This document shows positions 50,225 through 57,934 of a stretch of DNA of 64,000 nt, piece after piece; positions within the stretch are counted from its first letter, which is position 1, and every line of letters starts with the position of its first letter. The position numbers and the translations under genes were made by a program. The stretch lies in the NCBI GenBank assembly GCA_028281495.1, contig JANQJU010000033.1:372001-436000 (forward strand), written 5' to 3'. Source of the stretch: SAR324 cluster bacterium. GTDB taxonomy: Bacteria > SAR324 > NAC60-12. The notes beneath the pieces were generated by a model that worked only from the letters and a program-made list of their open reading frames with translations, was not told the origin of the DNA and made no database searches.

Positions 50225-51307
50225 ATGAGCGCACCCATCAATATTGAATTCAAAGTCATTCCACCCGCCCCAATCAGCCCTCTGTATATCACGGGCAATC
50301 ATGCCATATTAGGTGATTGGCATCCGGCTGCCGTCGCCCTGCACCCCCAAACCGATGGCAGTTGGGGCACCCATCTTCGTATTCCCAAGGGCACCCATCT
50401 GGAATACAAAATCACACGAGGCACCTGGGAAACCCAAGCCCTCCATCCGGAAGGAGGGCAGCGTAATTATGTGCAGCAGGTTCAGCAAGACCAACAGATC
50501 TTGATCCATGTCGCCGGATGGCACGATCTCGATTTCCAAGCGGATCCTACGATTCAAGGCACTTTGGAATACCATCACAATTTTTCAGGAGAAGGAATTC
50601 CAGCTCGGACGGTGCTGGTGTGGCTCCCATCGAGTTATGGCAGACAAACCCATCGGCGGTATCCGGTCTTATATATGCACGATGGGCAGAATTTGTTTGA
50701 CCCCAACACCGCCTTTCTGGGAGTAGACTGGCAGGTCGATGAATCTGTGGAACGACTCCACCAAGCAGGACGCATCCGCGATATGATTGTCATTGGCATT
50801 CATAATAGCCACGCACGCTACGATGAATATGGTGACACCGCTACTGCTCAAAAATATATGTCGTTCCTTGTTCAAGAATTAAAACCCTGGGTAGACCAAA
50901 ATTATCGGACCCTGACAGGGCCACTCGATACGGCAGTCATGGGATCATCCATGGGTGGTTTGATTTCATTCCAATGTGTGTGGCATTATCCTGAGGTGTT
51001 TGGGCAGGGGGCTTGTTTGTCACCTTTATTCTGGAGCAAAAAACATCCTATTGCCGATGTGTGTCCTCGTGTGGAGAACCATACAGGCCCGAAAAAACCA
51101 GTACGGTTTTACATAGACAATGGAGGGTTGGATTTAGAGCGTTGGCTCATGCCCGGATGCCAGCGCATGCTTCGCGCATTGCAGGCCAAGGGGTGGGTTT
51201 TGGGAGACGATTTGGGATGGTACCATGACCCCGAGGCACCCCATCATGAAAGCGCTTGGGCCGAAAGGCTATGGCGTCCGTTATGTTTCTTATTTGGAAC
51301 TGAATGA
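50225..51307 (+). CDS. Esterase with N-terminal carbohydrate-binding-like domain
   Basis: This 360-residue protein has no signal peptide. Residues 5-105 resemble a CBM20-type starch/glycogen-binding or related immunoglobulin-like domain (TGNHAILGDWHP, then LEYKITRGTWE). Residues 115-355 are an esterase of the alpha/beta-hydrolase EstD/enterochelin-esterase-like group. PVLYMHDGQNLF starts the core, the nucleophile is Ser242 in GSSMGG, and a catalytic His is likely in HHESAWAERLW near the end. The combination is known in esterases acting on sugar esters, but the substrate here is unknown. The stop lies 23 bases before the ATP-grasp start. It is the first gene of a four-gene operon divergent from the NRPS. 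Confidence 0.85.
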   Translation: MSAPINIEFKVIPPAPISPLYITGNHAILGDWHPAAVALHPQTDGSWGTHLRIPKGTHLEYKITRGTWETQALHPEGGQRNYVQQVQQDQQILIHVAGWHDLDFQADPTIQGTLEYHHNFSGEGIPARTVLVWLPSSYGRQTHRRYPVLYMHDGQNLFDPNTAFLGVDWQVDESVERLHQAGRIRDMIVIGIHNSHARYDEYGDTATAQKYMSFLVQELKPWVDQNYRTLTGPLDTAVMGSSMGGLISFQCVWHYPEVFGQGACLSPLFWSKKHPIADVCPRVENHTGPKKPVRFYIDNGGLDLERWLMPGCQRMLRALQAKGWVLGDDLGWYHDPEAPHHESAWAERLWRPLCFLFGTE

Positions 51308-51330
51308 TTGCATTAACCAGAGGAGGGCCT

Positions 51331-52491
51331 ATGAATTTCGTTTTTATTTCTCCCCATTTCCCACCCAATTATTATTTGTTTTGCCAAGCCTTGTACAACC
51401 GGGGGGTGAATGTACTCGGCTTGGGTGATGTTCCTTATGATCAATTGTCTCCAGAACTCAAAGCCAATCTCACCGAATACCATCAGGTAGAAAATCTTGA
51501 AAATTATGACGAGGTGGTCCGAGCGGTCGGATTGTATACTTATAAATATGGCAAAATCGACCGGCTCAATTCCCACAATGAACATTGGTTGGAAATCGAA
51601 GCCTATCTCCGCACCGATTTCAATATCGATGGTATGAAATCGGACATTCTCCCCTACATCAAAAACAAATCGGACATGAAAAAGAAATTCCAGTTGGCCA
51701 AAGTCAATGTGGTCGAAGGTGCGATGGTTGAGGTGTGGGAACAAGGCAAAGCGTTTCTGGATAAAGTGGGATATCCGGTTGTTGCTAAACCCGATAAAGG
51801 GGTGGGGGCTTCCGGGACATATAAAATCGAAAATGAAAACGACCTGCGGATCTTTTTTGATATCAAGGATCCAGGGATTTATTTTTTTGAAGAATTCATT
51901 GAAGGCCAAATCTACACGTTCGATGGCCTTGCCGATTATGAAGGCAATCCGGTTTTTTATGCGTCACATACCTACTCTGATGGAATTATGGAAGTGGTCA
52001 ATCACGACCTCCATCTCTCCTATTACTCACTTCGCGACATTCCCGATGATCTCGTCGAAGCCGGATACAAATTGCTACGGGCTTATGACGTGAAGGCACA
52101 ATTTTTCCATTTCGAATTTTTCCGGAGACATCGTGATCAAAAATTAATCACCCTAGAAGTCAACATGCGTCCTCCCGGCGGCAAAACGATGGACATGTTC
52201 AACTTTGCAAACAACATCGATTTGTATGAAGAATGGGCCAATGTGCTGGTGTCCAACGAATTCAAATCTCAATACTCACGCCCGTTCCATTGCTGTTATA
52301 TTGGAAGGAAACACCGTTACCACTACACCCACAGCCACGAAGAAGTGATGCAATGTTATGGACATTTGATGCGTTACGATGGCGAAGTGCCTTCCGTCTT
52401 CAGTCAGGCAATGGGACAGTATTGTTATATTTTTTCCACTCCCCACTTAAACGAAGTTCAAGAGGTTCTTGATTTCACATTACAAACCTAA
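51331..52491 (+). CDS. ATP-grasp carboxylate-amine ligase-like protein
   Basis: This 386-residue protein starts from ATG 51331, which is preceded by AGAGGAGGG; an earlier in-frame ATG at 51304 lacks such a site. The middle is a typical ATP-grasp domain: a lid strand YPVVAKPDKGVGASGTY, the hinge YFFEEFIEGQIYTFDG, and the metal site ITLEVNMRPPGG. ATP-grasp enzymes join a carboxylate to an amine (or thiol, or CO2 carrier) through an acyl phosphate. The N-terminal PreATP domain begins MNFVFISPHFPPNYYLF. The partner substrates are unknown. It lies between two esterase genes with short gaps, which suggests a common pathway, perhaps making or breaking amide and ester bonds in one small molecule. Confidence 0.88.
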   Translation: MNFVFISPHFPPNYYLFCQALYNRGVNVLGLGDVPYDQLSPELKANLTEYHQVENLENYDEVVRAVGLYTYKYGKIDRLNSHNEHWLEIEAYLRTDFNIDGMKSDILPYIKNKSDMKKKFQLAKVNVVEGAMVEVWEQGKAFLDKVGYPVVAKPDKGVGASGTYKIENENDLRIFFDIKDPGIYFFEEFIEGQIYTFDGLADYEGNPVFYASHTYSDGIMEVVNHDLHLSYYSLRDIPDDLVEAGYKLLRAYDVKAQFFHFEFFRRHRDQKLITLEVNMRPPGGKTMDMFNFANNIDLYEEWANVLVSNEFKSQYSRPFHCCYIGRKHRYHYTHSHEEVMQCYGHLMRYDGEVPSVFSQAMGQYCYIFSTPHLNEVQEVLDFTLQT

Positions 52492-52516
52492 CCCATCCAC
52501 TTGGAGTGAATCGCTT

Positions 52517-53251
52517 ATGCAAAAAGAATATCATCAATGGCATAGCCCGTCGTTGGGGCACGATATGGAAATCAACGTTTATGGTCATTATGGAAGGCCG
52601 ATGCTGGTCTTTCCTTCTTCCGGAGGCGCCTTCCATGAATATGAAGACTTCGGCATGATTGAAGCCATTGCCCCGTTTATCGAAACCGGGAAGATCAAGG
52701 TGTTTACAGCCGGCTGTATCGATGGAGACACTTGGCTGAATCATGAAGGTCACCCCGCCGACCGAGTACGCCGTCATCAAGATTACGACCGTTACATTGT
52801 CGACGAGGTGATTCCATTTATTAACGATCATTGCCAAGGGACACAAACGATCATTGCCACTGGATGTAGCTTAGGGGCCTTCCATGCAGCCAACTTCTTT
52901 TTCCGTCATCCTGATGTGTTCGACATCGTGATTGCTTTGAGTGGGGTGTATTCTGTGAAGCAATTGATTGGAGACTATATGGATGAGAATGCGTACCTCA
53001 ATTCCCCCCTGGATTACCTCCCCGATCTAAACGATGAATGGTTTTTAGAAAAACTCCGGGCCAGTCAAATCTTTTTCTGTGTGGGTCAAGGGGCTTGGGA
53101 AGATCAAATGCGAGTGGATACCGACCGCATGCGGTCGGTGCTGGAGTATAAAAAGATTCCCGCCAGTATCGAATTTTGGGGATTTGACGTGGAACACCAC
53201 TGGTACTGGTGGAAAAAACAAATTTCTTATTACTTAGGGAAGATCGTCTGA
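52517..53251 (+). CDS. Alpha/beta-hydrolase fold esterase
   Basis: This 244-residue protein starts from ATG 52517 (GGAG about 10 bases upstream). Longer readings start at TTG inside the preceding gene. The core reads RPMLVFPSSGG, then a nucleophile elbow GCSLGAF with Ser118, then an Asp region (FCVGQGAWED) and a His in VEHHWYWWKK. It belongs with the esterase-D/putative-esterase family and lacks a signal peptide. It lies 25 bases after the ATP-grasp gene and three bases before the PfkB-like gene, so it is almost certainly co-transcribed. The substrate is unknown. Confidence 0.85.
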   Translation: MQKEYHQWHSPSLGHDMEINVYGHYGRPMLVFPSSGGAFHEYEDFGMIEAIAPFIETGKIKVFTAGCIDGDTWLNHEGHPADRVRRHQDYDRYIVDEVIPFINDHCQGTQTIIATGCSLGAFHAANFFFRHPDVFDIVIALSGVYSVKQLIGDYMDENAYLNSPLDYLPDLNDEWFLEKLRASQIFFCVGQGAWEDQMRVDTDRMRSVLEYKKIPASIEFWGFDVEHHWYWWKKQISYYLGKIV

Positions 53252-53254
53252 TTT

Positions 53255-54118
53255 ATGAAAATCGCAGCCATTGGAGAAGGAAAATTATTTTGGGCCGCGA
53301 ATCACCACGGGCATTACGAACTGAAATGCGGTGGCGACACCTTAGTCACCGCATGGCATCTCTCCCAATTGGGGTTTTCTTGTGATTATGTGACCGCCTT
53401 GGGAGATGACCCCTTCAGTCAAGAAATGATCCGCTTGTGGCAAAAAGAAGGCATTGGCACCCAACACGTTGTCAGCTGCCCAGGAAGATTATCCTCGATT
53501 GGCATGCAGTATGATGGCGACGCTCACTCTTCCCACTATGCTTGGACGCACCCTTCTCCAGATCACGAATTGTGGGATCTGCCTGAAATGGAAAAAATTC
53601 AAGAGGCCTTGGTCAACTTCGACCATTTGTATCTGACTGGCCATGCACTCACATTATATCCCCCTCAAGGCCGCTTTCTGTTGTTTTGTATGCTGGAGGA
53701 AGCCCGACGTCGTGGAGCACAGGTTGTTTTCCACAACAATATGCCCGCTTCCGTTTGGTCCAGCCTCGAACAGGCCTCTGCCGTCTTGGAACATGCTTAT
53801 GCTCGTGCTCATTTGATTTTTTTAAATTGGCACCGTGAAAAAGAAAACTATCGTATTCAAGATTTGAAAACCTATATAGAACACCTCTTGGAAATGGGAA
53901 CTCAAGAAATTGTCATAAAACTGAATTCAAATGAGTATTGTGTTTATACTCAAACGGAACACATCTCGCTGACTATCCCAGCCGACTCAACGGATAGAAT
54001 ACTCCCCTTTACAGAAAGTGTGTTCAATGCGGGTTACTTAGTCAGTCGTTGGAAGGAGGAAACAATAGAGGAAGCAATCCAAGCAGGACACTTGTTGACG
54101 AACCGTACTGATTCTTAA
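53255..54118 (+). CDS. PfkB/KdgK-like sugar kinase homologue with altered catalytic motif
   Basis: This 287-residue protein resembles 2-keto-3-deoxygluconate kinases: KCGGDTLVTAWHLSQLG, VTALGDDPFS, and the EGI segment followed by SSIGMQYDGD. In active family members the anion hole and catalytic base lie in a motif like DTTAAGDSFNAGYL. Here the region reads PFTESVFNAGYL, so the Gly-Asp pair is replaced by Glu-Ser and the catalytic Asp appears lost. It may therefore be a non-catalytic or repurposed homologue. It is the last gene of the esterase/ATP-grasp operon, three bases after the second esterase. The frame is intact and codon use does not look decayed, which argues against a simple pseudogene. 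Confidence 0.78.
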   Translation: MKIAAIGEGKLFWAANHHGHYELKCGGDTLVTAWHLSQLGFSCDYVTALGDDPFSQEMIRLWQKEGIGTQHVVSCPGRLSSIGMQYDGDAHSSHYAWTHPSPDHELWDLPEMEKIQEALVNFDHLYLTGHALTLYPPQGRFLLFCMLEEARRRGAQVVFHNNMPASVWSSLEQASAVLEHAYARAHLIFLNWHREKENYRIQDLKTYIEHLLEMGTQEIVIKLNSNEYCVYTQTEHISLTIPADSTDRILPFTESVFNAGYLVSRWKEETIEEAIQAGHLLTNRTDS

Positions 54119-54231
54119 TATTAATGAAAAAGTGTTTTCATTTTTTGTATGCATGAAAGAATATCTTCATGCGTTCGTGAAAGAAACCGAGCTAGCCTTT
54201 TGTATTCCAACTTTGACTTGTAGGAAATGCC

Positions 54232-54450
54232 ATGCCGAATAAACCCGAACCGATCATCAATATCCGAAATCCTTATCTGCAACGAGTTTTTCAGATTCGG
54301 CGATTCAATCAGAAACAAGAAATTGAAAGACTCGCAGTGCAAGCTCAAGTGAAAGCCCAAACTGAGACTGCCGCGATGGAACAAATTGTGACGACTCAGC
54401 GAGTTCGTAAGAAAGCTGTCAACCCAATCCGAGTCAACAAAGCCGTATAA
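54232..54450 (+). CDS. Small hypothetical protein, charged
   Basis: 72 residues with an AGGA ribosome site before ATG. It is rich in Gln, Arg, Lys and Val, with a probable helix (NQKQEIERLAVQAQVKAQTE) and a basic C-terminal tail. I recognise no family. It lies 113 bases after the PfkB-like gene and 47 bases before another small charged-helix protein, and the two may be co-transcribed. Confidence 0.5.
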   Translation: MPNKPEPIINIRNPYLQRVFQIRRFNQKQEIERLAVQAQVKAQTETAAMEQIVTTQRVRKKAVNPIRVNKAV

Positions 54451-54497
54451 TACCCACACACATTGACCGAGTTATCGATTCATCACAGGATGCGATC

Positions 54498-54791
54498 ATG
54501 GATGATATTGCAATGGTCATGGAAGAAACTTATCGCATACTAGAGGCTGAAACGAGTCCTAACGTAGTCCCCAGTGCGGATGTGGAAGCTTCCTCAACAT
54601 CTATTTCCTTAAAAAGGATGGTGGAGCAACGACTGGAACGAGGGCGTCAACTTCGTGAAAAAGAAGAAGAAATCCGCCGCGTGAATCAGTTGAAATATGA
54701 ACAGCTTCATCCCCTCCAAGTTGAACAAGAACAACAACGTCGCAAAAATTTTCAAGAGAATATTCAACGCCTTATCCAATTAGTACAATAA
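54498..54791 (+). CDS. Small hypothetical coiled-coil protein
   Basis: 97 residues, with an AGGA site about 8 bases before ATG. An acidic N-terminus is followed by a long, strongly charged helix rich in Glu, Arg and Gln (from about residue 40 to the end), probably a coiled coil. No family recognised. It may belong with the preceding 72-residue gene. tRNA-Asn follows 68 bases downstream. Confidence 0.55.
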   Translation: MDDIAMVMEETYRILEAETSPNVVPSADVEASSTSISLKRMVEQRLERGRQLREKEEEIRRVNQLKYEQLHPLQVEQEQQRRKNFQENIQRLIQLVQ

Positions 54792-54859
54792 AGAGAAACT
54801 TTTTTCTTGCACAAGCCAATTGGAACTCGTATAAGAGATGTTTCGTTTTTACAGCGAGC

Positions 54860-54935
54860 TCCCCAATAGCTCAGTTGGTAGAGCAGGTGGCTGTTAACCA
54901 CCATGTCCGTGGTTCGAGTCCGCGTTGGGGAGCCA
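54860..54935 (+). tRNA. tRNA-Asn (GTT)
   Basis: A full cloverleaf can be folded: acceptor TCCCCAA pairs with TTGGGGA, the D arm contains AGCTCAGTTGGTAGAGC, the anticodon stem GGTGG/CCACC encloses the loop CTGTTAA with anticodon GTT, and the T arm contains GGTTCGAGTCC. The discriminator is G and CCA is encoded. Confidence 0.97.
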
Positions 54936-54965
54936 AACCTTCCTGGTTTGCTTCTACTTTTTTTT
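54934..54965 (+). terminator. Rho-independent terminator after tRNA-Asn
   Basis: CAAACC and GGTTTG pair around the loop TTCCT, and a run of eight T follows seven bases later. The stem starts in the encoded CCA end, so it should end the tRNA transcript. Confidence 0.75.
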
Positions 54966-55030
54966 CTTTAGTACCTTCCCCCCACTTACCTTATTCCCCA
55001 GTCTTCCTTTAATTTCTGCTCATTTTTTTC

Positions 55031-55196
55031 TTCTCTATTCTTGCTTTAACTTTCCGCTCATCCTCCTTTTCTCTGTTCTTGCTTTAATTTCCGTTCATCC
55101 TCCTCTTGTTTTTCGTTATAGAGCTTGGATCGATCCGCCTATTTCTCAATTTGTTTTTTGTTATAGAGCTTGGATCGATCCGCTTATTTCTCAATT
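55031..55196. repeat. Two adjacent tandem duplications (38-bp and 45-bp units)
   Basis: 55031-55068 is repeated as 55069-55105 with a few changes (pyrimidine-rich). 55107-55151 is repeated as 55152-55196 (GAGCTTGGATCGATCCGC core) with two or three differences. The second unit contains the last codons and stop of the zinc-ribbon gene on the minus strand, so its copy lies just past that gene's stop. Confidence 0.9.
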
Positions 55197-55591
55197 TCGT
55201 GAGTGTGTTGTTGCTCTACAGAATCACGCTTGGATTGCATGAAGCTATGGTTATTCACATGACAATCAGGAGCATGTTCGTCGATATCAGCGGGAGCATG
55301 CCCTCCACAGCTGCATGGATCAAAGAGTTCTTTTGCAAAGGCACGCCGGATATCATCGGGAAGGATCGTATCAGGTAACAGTTTTTTGGGGCGTTGAGGA
55401 GTGAGGACATAGTCTTTTTCCGGTTTCAAATGCAGGGTCACGGCTGGGGGAAGTTCTTGACGGTACGTATAGCCACATCGGGGACAAGGATTTTCTTCAG
55501 GAAATTCGTCTTCAAAAAAACTCATCGTTTTTTCGACTTCTTCTGTAAAAGCACATTCAGGGCATTGCAGATCAATAAGTCGTGGCATCAT
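55184..55591 (-). CDS. Small zinc-ribbon protein
   Basis: 135 residues. The N-terminal CPEC pair (10-13) and a later CPRC pair (36-39) form a zinc ribbon. A second Cys/His-rich segment (CSCGGHAP, DCHVNNH) sits near 94-115. GGAGGA lies immediately before ATG-ATG, so the start is 55591 or 55588. Such small ribbons are often of unknown function. It is divergent from ftsL. Its 3' end lies in a tandem duplication. Confidence 0.75.
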   Translation of the reverse strand: MMPRLIDLQCPECAFTEEVEKTMSFFEDEFPEENPCPRCGYTYRQELPPAVTLHLKPEKDYVLTPQRPKKLLPDTILPDDIRRAFAKELFDPCSCGGHAPADIDEHAPDCHVNNHSFMQSKRDSVEQQHTHEIEK

Positions 55592-55646
55592 TCCTCCACT
55601 CGTGAAAAGGTTGGGATAGAATTATTGAGCGTGTCATACTTTCTTT

Positions 55647-55676
55647 TTGAATTGTTGAAGCGATTTAAGCTAAACT
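55647..55676 (+). promoter_or_regulatory. Possible sigma-70 type promoter upstream of ftsL
   Basis: TTGAAT and TAAACT separated by 18 bases, each four of six to consensus, about 55 bases before the ftsL start. Weak evidence. Confidence 0.25.
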
Positions 55677-55731
55677 GTTTTGGTTGGAAATACAAGGAAG
55701 CCCCAACACCCCAATGCTAGGATAGCTCACT

Positions 55732-56097
55732 ATGACTAATGTTTTTCCTCGTAAATCAAACCTGCTCAAAGAACAACAAAAATGGTGGTCTACCCCCAGC
55801 GTCTTGTTTTCCCCTAAATATGCCTTCCGTGTGATTGTGTTTGCGATTCTATTAATTGGGTTGGGAGTCTTTTCGTACTTACTCCAGTGGATTCACTATC
55901 TAGAAATAGGTTATCGGGTTCAGGCCTTGGCTAAGGAAAAAGCAAAGGTTCAACAACGCATCGAACTTCTGGAAATTGAGGTTGCTTTTTTAACCCGTCC
56001 CGAGCGTTTGGATCGCATTGCATCCACCCAACTCAAGCTACTCCCTCCTAAGCTCAATCAGCATCAACAGTTTCAGTTCAAGCAATCGGATGAATAA
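55732..56097 (+). CDS. ftsL: Cell division protein FtsL-like
   Basis: 121 residues: a short cytoplasmic N-terminus, one membrane segment (about 35-57) and a periplasmic coiled coil (about 60-92), then the conserved tail LTRPERLDRIASTQLKLLPP typical of FtsL. FtsL joins FtsB and FtsQ and activates the septal synthase FtsW-FtsI. Sequence conservation in this family is low, but size, topology and the overlap with ftsI (ATG at 56090 inside the ftsL end) make the call convincing. The usual upstream neighbour rsmH is absent. Confidence 0.85.
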   Translation: MTNVFPRKSNLLKEQQKWWSTPSVLFSPKYAFRVIVFAILLIGLGVFSYLLQWIHYLEIGYRVQALAKEKAKVQQRIELLEIEVAFLTRPERLDRIASTQLKLLPPKLNQHQQFQFKQSDE

Positions 56098-57850
56098 GCC
56101 TCAACGATTTAATATCCGTGACTCCCGTTCTCGTATTCAGTCCATTATGGTGGTGATTGGACTGTGTTTACTTACCGTATTGGGCCGAGCATTTTATCTT
56201 CAAGTGTGGAATGCCTCCTATTATGAAGAACTCGCACGACGTCAGCATGAGCGTACACTCCGCCTCGAGCCACGCCGCGCCCCCATCTATGATCGGCGGG
56301 GTCGTTTATTGGCCATTTCCGTAAAAGTAGACTCGATTCATGCCGTGCCTAAAAACATTAAAGCCCCTCAAGAAACGGCTCGCCAATTGGCTCCTCTATT
56401 AGGGGTTTCTGAAAAGAAACTTTCCGAGAGACTCGCTTCGAAGCGTTCCTTTACCTGGGTCAAACGGCAAATTGAACCAGACACTTCTGCAAAAGTGAAA
56501 GCGTTGAAATTGCCAGGGATTCATTTCATTAAGGAATACCGACGGTATTATCCCTTCGGCAATTTTGCAGGCCAACTCTTAGGTTTCACGGGGATTGATT
56601 TGCAGGGGCTGGAAGGGTTGGAATACGAATATCAAAATTTGCTCCAAAGCAAGAAAGTGTCACACTTGGTCGAGCAAGATGGCACGCATCGCATCATACC
56701 TTCTCCGGATTATGAAAATCGAAAAGTTTCTGAGCATTATGCGCTTCATCTTTCTATTGATAGCTCTATTCAATACTTTGCAGAAAAAGCGTTGACTGCG
56801 GGCATTCGAAAAACCAGGGCACAGCAAGGGATGGCCATTGTGATGAATTCACAAACGGGAGCCATTTTAGGAATGGCCAATGCGCCTGGGTTCGACCCTA
56901 ACAATTATCAAGCGTATCCACGGGCATATTATCTCAATCGCGCGGTGAGCAGTGGGTATGAGCCTGGCTCGACATTGAAGCTCATCACAACGGCCACGGC
57001 CTTAGAAGAAAACGCACTTCAGGCCGATCAATCCTTTTTTTGTGAGAATGGCTCGTTCCAAATTGCAGATCAGACCATCCATGATATCTCCTCCTATGGA
57101 TGGCTGAGCTTGGAACAGATCATTCAAAAATCTTCTAACATTTGTGCCAGCAAAGTGGGCATGCTGGTCCCAAAAGAAACTTTCTATGATTACCTTCAAA
57201 AATTCGGGTTTGGTGGGAAAACCAACATTGGTTTGTCTGCGGAAGCCACGGGGAAACTCGCCCCGCCTGAAGAATGGACGCTTGTCGACCATGCCTCCAT
57301 TTCTTTTGGACACGGTATCTTGACCTCTCCCTTACAATTGGTAACCGCCATCAACGCTATCGCCATGGATGGCATGCTCGTGCCACCTTACATTATTGAA
57401 CGTGTCGAAAATGATGCAGGGGACTTATTGCAAGAAGTGGAAACTGCTGGAGGAAAAATCGTTCAGCGCTTTGGCCCCAAAAAACGCCAAAGGATTCTGA
57501 GCCAAACCACGACCCATCAAATTAAAAAATTCATGATTGCGGTCACTCAAGAAGGCGGTTCAGGAAGTCAAGCGGCCTTAGAAGGTTACCAAGTGGCTGG
57601 GAAGACAGGCACGACCGAAATTTTTGATAAAATCACACAACGCTATTCTAAAAAGGAAAATATCGCTTCATTTGTTGGATTCGTACCTGCAGAAAATCCG
57701 GCTTTGACGATTCTGGTTGTAGTCGAGTCGCCTAAAAACTCTTCTTATGGTGGTGTGGTAGCGGCTCCCATTTTTCGAGAAATCGCCAGTCGGTCATTAA
57801 TATTTTTAGGCATACTGCCCAAAACGGCAGTGGTCCAAAGCAGTGAATGA
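56090..57850 (+). CDS. ftsI: Septal peptidoglycan transpeptidase FtsI (PBP3)
   Basis: 586 residues from ATG 56090, which overlaps the ftsL stop region; an earlier in-frame start at 56018 would add 24 residues inside ftsL and is unlikely. One N-terminal membrane anchor (about 20-38) is followed by a PBP dimerisation domain and the transpeptidase domain. The catalytic motifs are all present: SxxK in EPGSTLKL, SxN in SSNICASKVG, and KTG in VAGKTGTTE. It cross-links septal peptidoglycan during division. murE, which usually follows, is absent; the next gene is convergent pdxA. The final codons lie in a 58-bp-period duplication. Confidence 0.95.
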   Translation: MNKPQRFNIRDSRSRIQSIMVVIGLCLLTVLGRAFYLQVWNASYYEELARRQHERTLRLEPRRAPIYDRRGRLLAISVKVDSIHAVPKNIKAPQETARQLAPLLGVSEKKLSERLASKRSFTWVKRQIEPDTSAKVKALKLPGIHFIKEYRRYYPFGNFAGQLLGFTGIDLQGLEGLEYEYQNLLQSKKVSHLVEQDGTHRIIPSPDYENRKVSEHYALHLSIDSSIQYFAEKALTAGIRKTRAQQGMAIVMNSQTGAILGMANAPGFDPNNYQAYPRAYYLNRAVSSGYEPGSTLKLITTATALEENALQADQSFFCENGSFQIADQTIHDISSYGWLSLEQIIQKSSNICASKVGMLVPKETFYDYLQKFGFGGKTNIGLSAEATGKLAPPEEWTLVDHASISFGHGILTSPLQLVTAINAIAMDGMLVPPYIIERVENDAGDLLQEVETAGGKIVQRFGPKKRQRILSQTTTHQIKKFMIAVTQEGGSGSQAALEGYQVAGKTGTTEIFDKITQRYSKKENIASFVGFVPAENPALTILVVVESPKNSSYGGVVAAPIFREIASRSLIFLGILPKTAVVQSSE

Positions 57851-57934
57851 AGAACTCAGGGAGCTGAAGTGGCAGATGAGAACAACAGTGGTCCAAAGCA
57901 GTGAATGAAGAACTCAGGGAGCTGAAGTGGCAGA
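57828..57934. repeat. 58-bp-period tandem duplication spanning the ends of ftsI and pdxA
   Basis: The segment starting CAGTGGTCCAAAGCAGTGAA at 57828 recurs at 57886, and about 50 bases are the same apart from one base near the end. Copy 1 holds the ftsI stop and copy 2 holds the pdxA stop. Before duplication the two convergent stops were probably only about 5 bases apart. Confidence 0.95.

Noticed and set aside
53255..54118. The PfkB-like gene as a decayed pseudogene
   Set aside because: The frame is full length, the spacing to the preceding gene is tight, and other family motifs are well kept.
56018..56089. A longer N-terminus for FtsI
   Set aside because: The extra 24 residues are Ser-rich, lie within ftsL and have no family counterpart. 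ATG 56090 with a four-to-eight base overlap is the usual arrangement.
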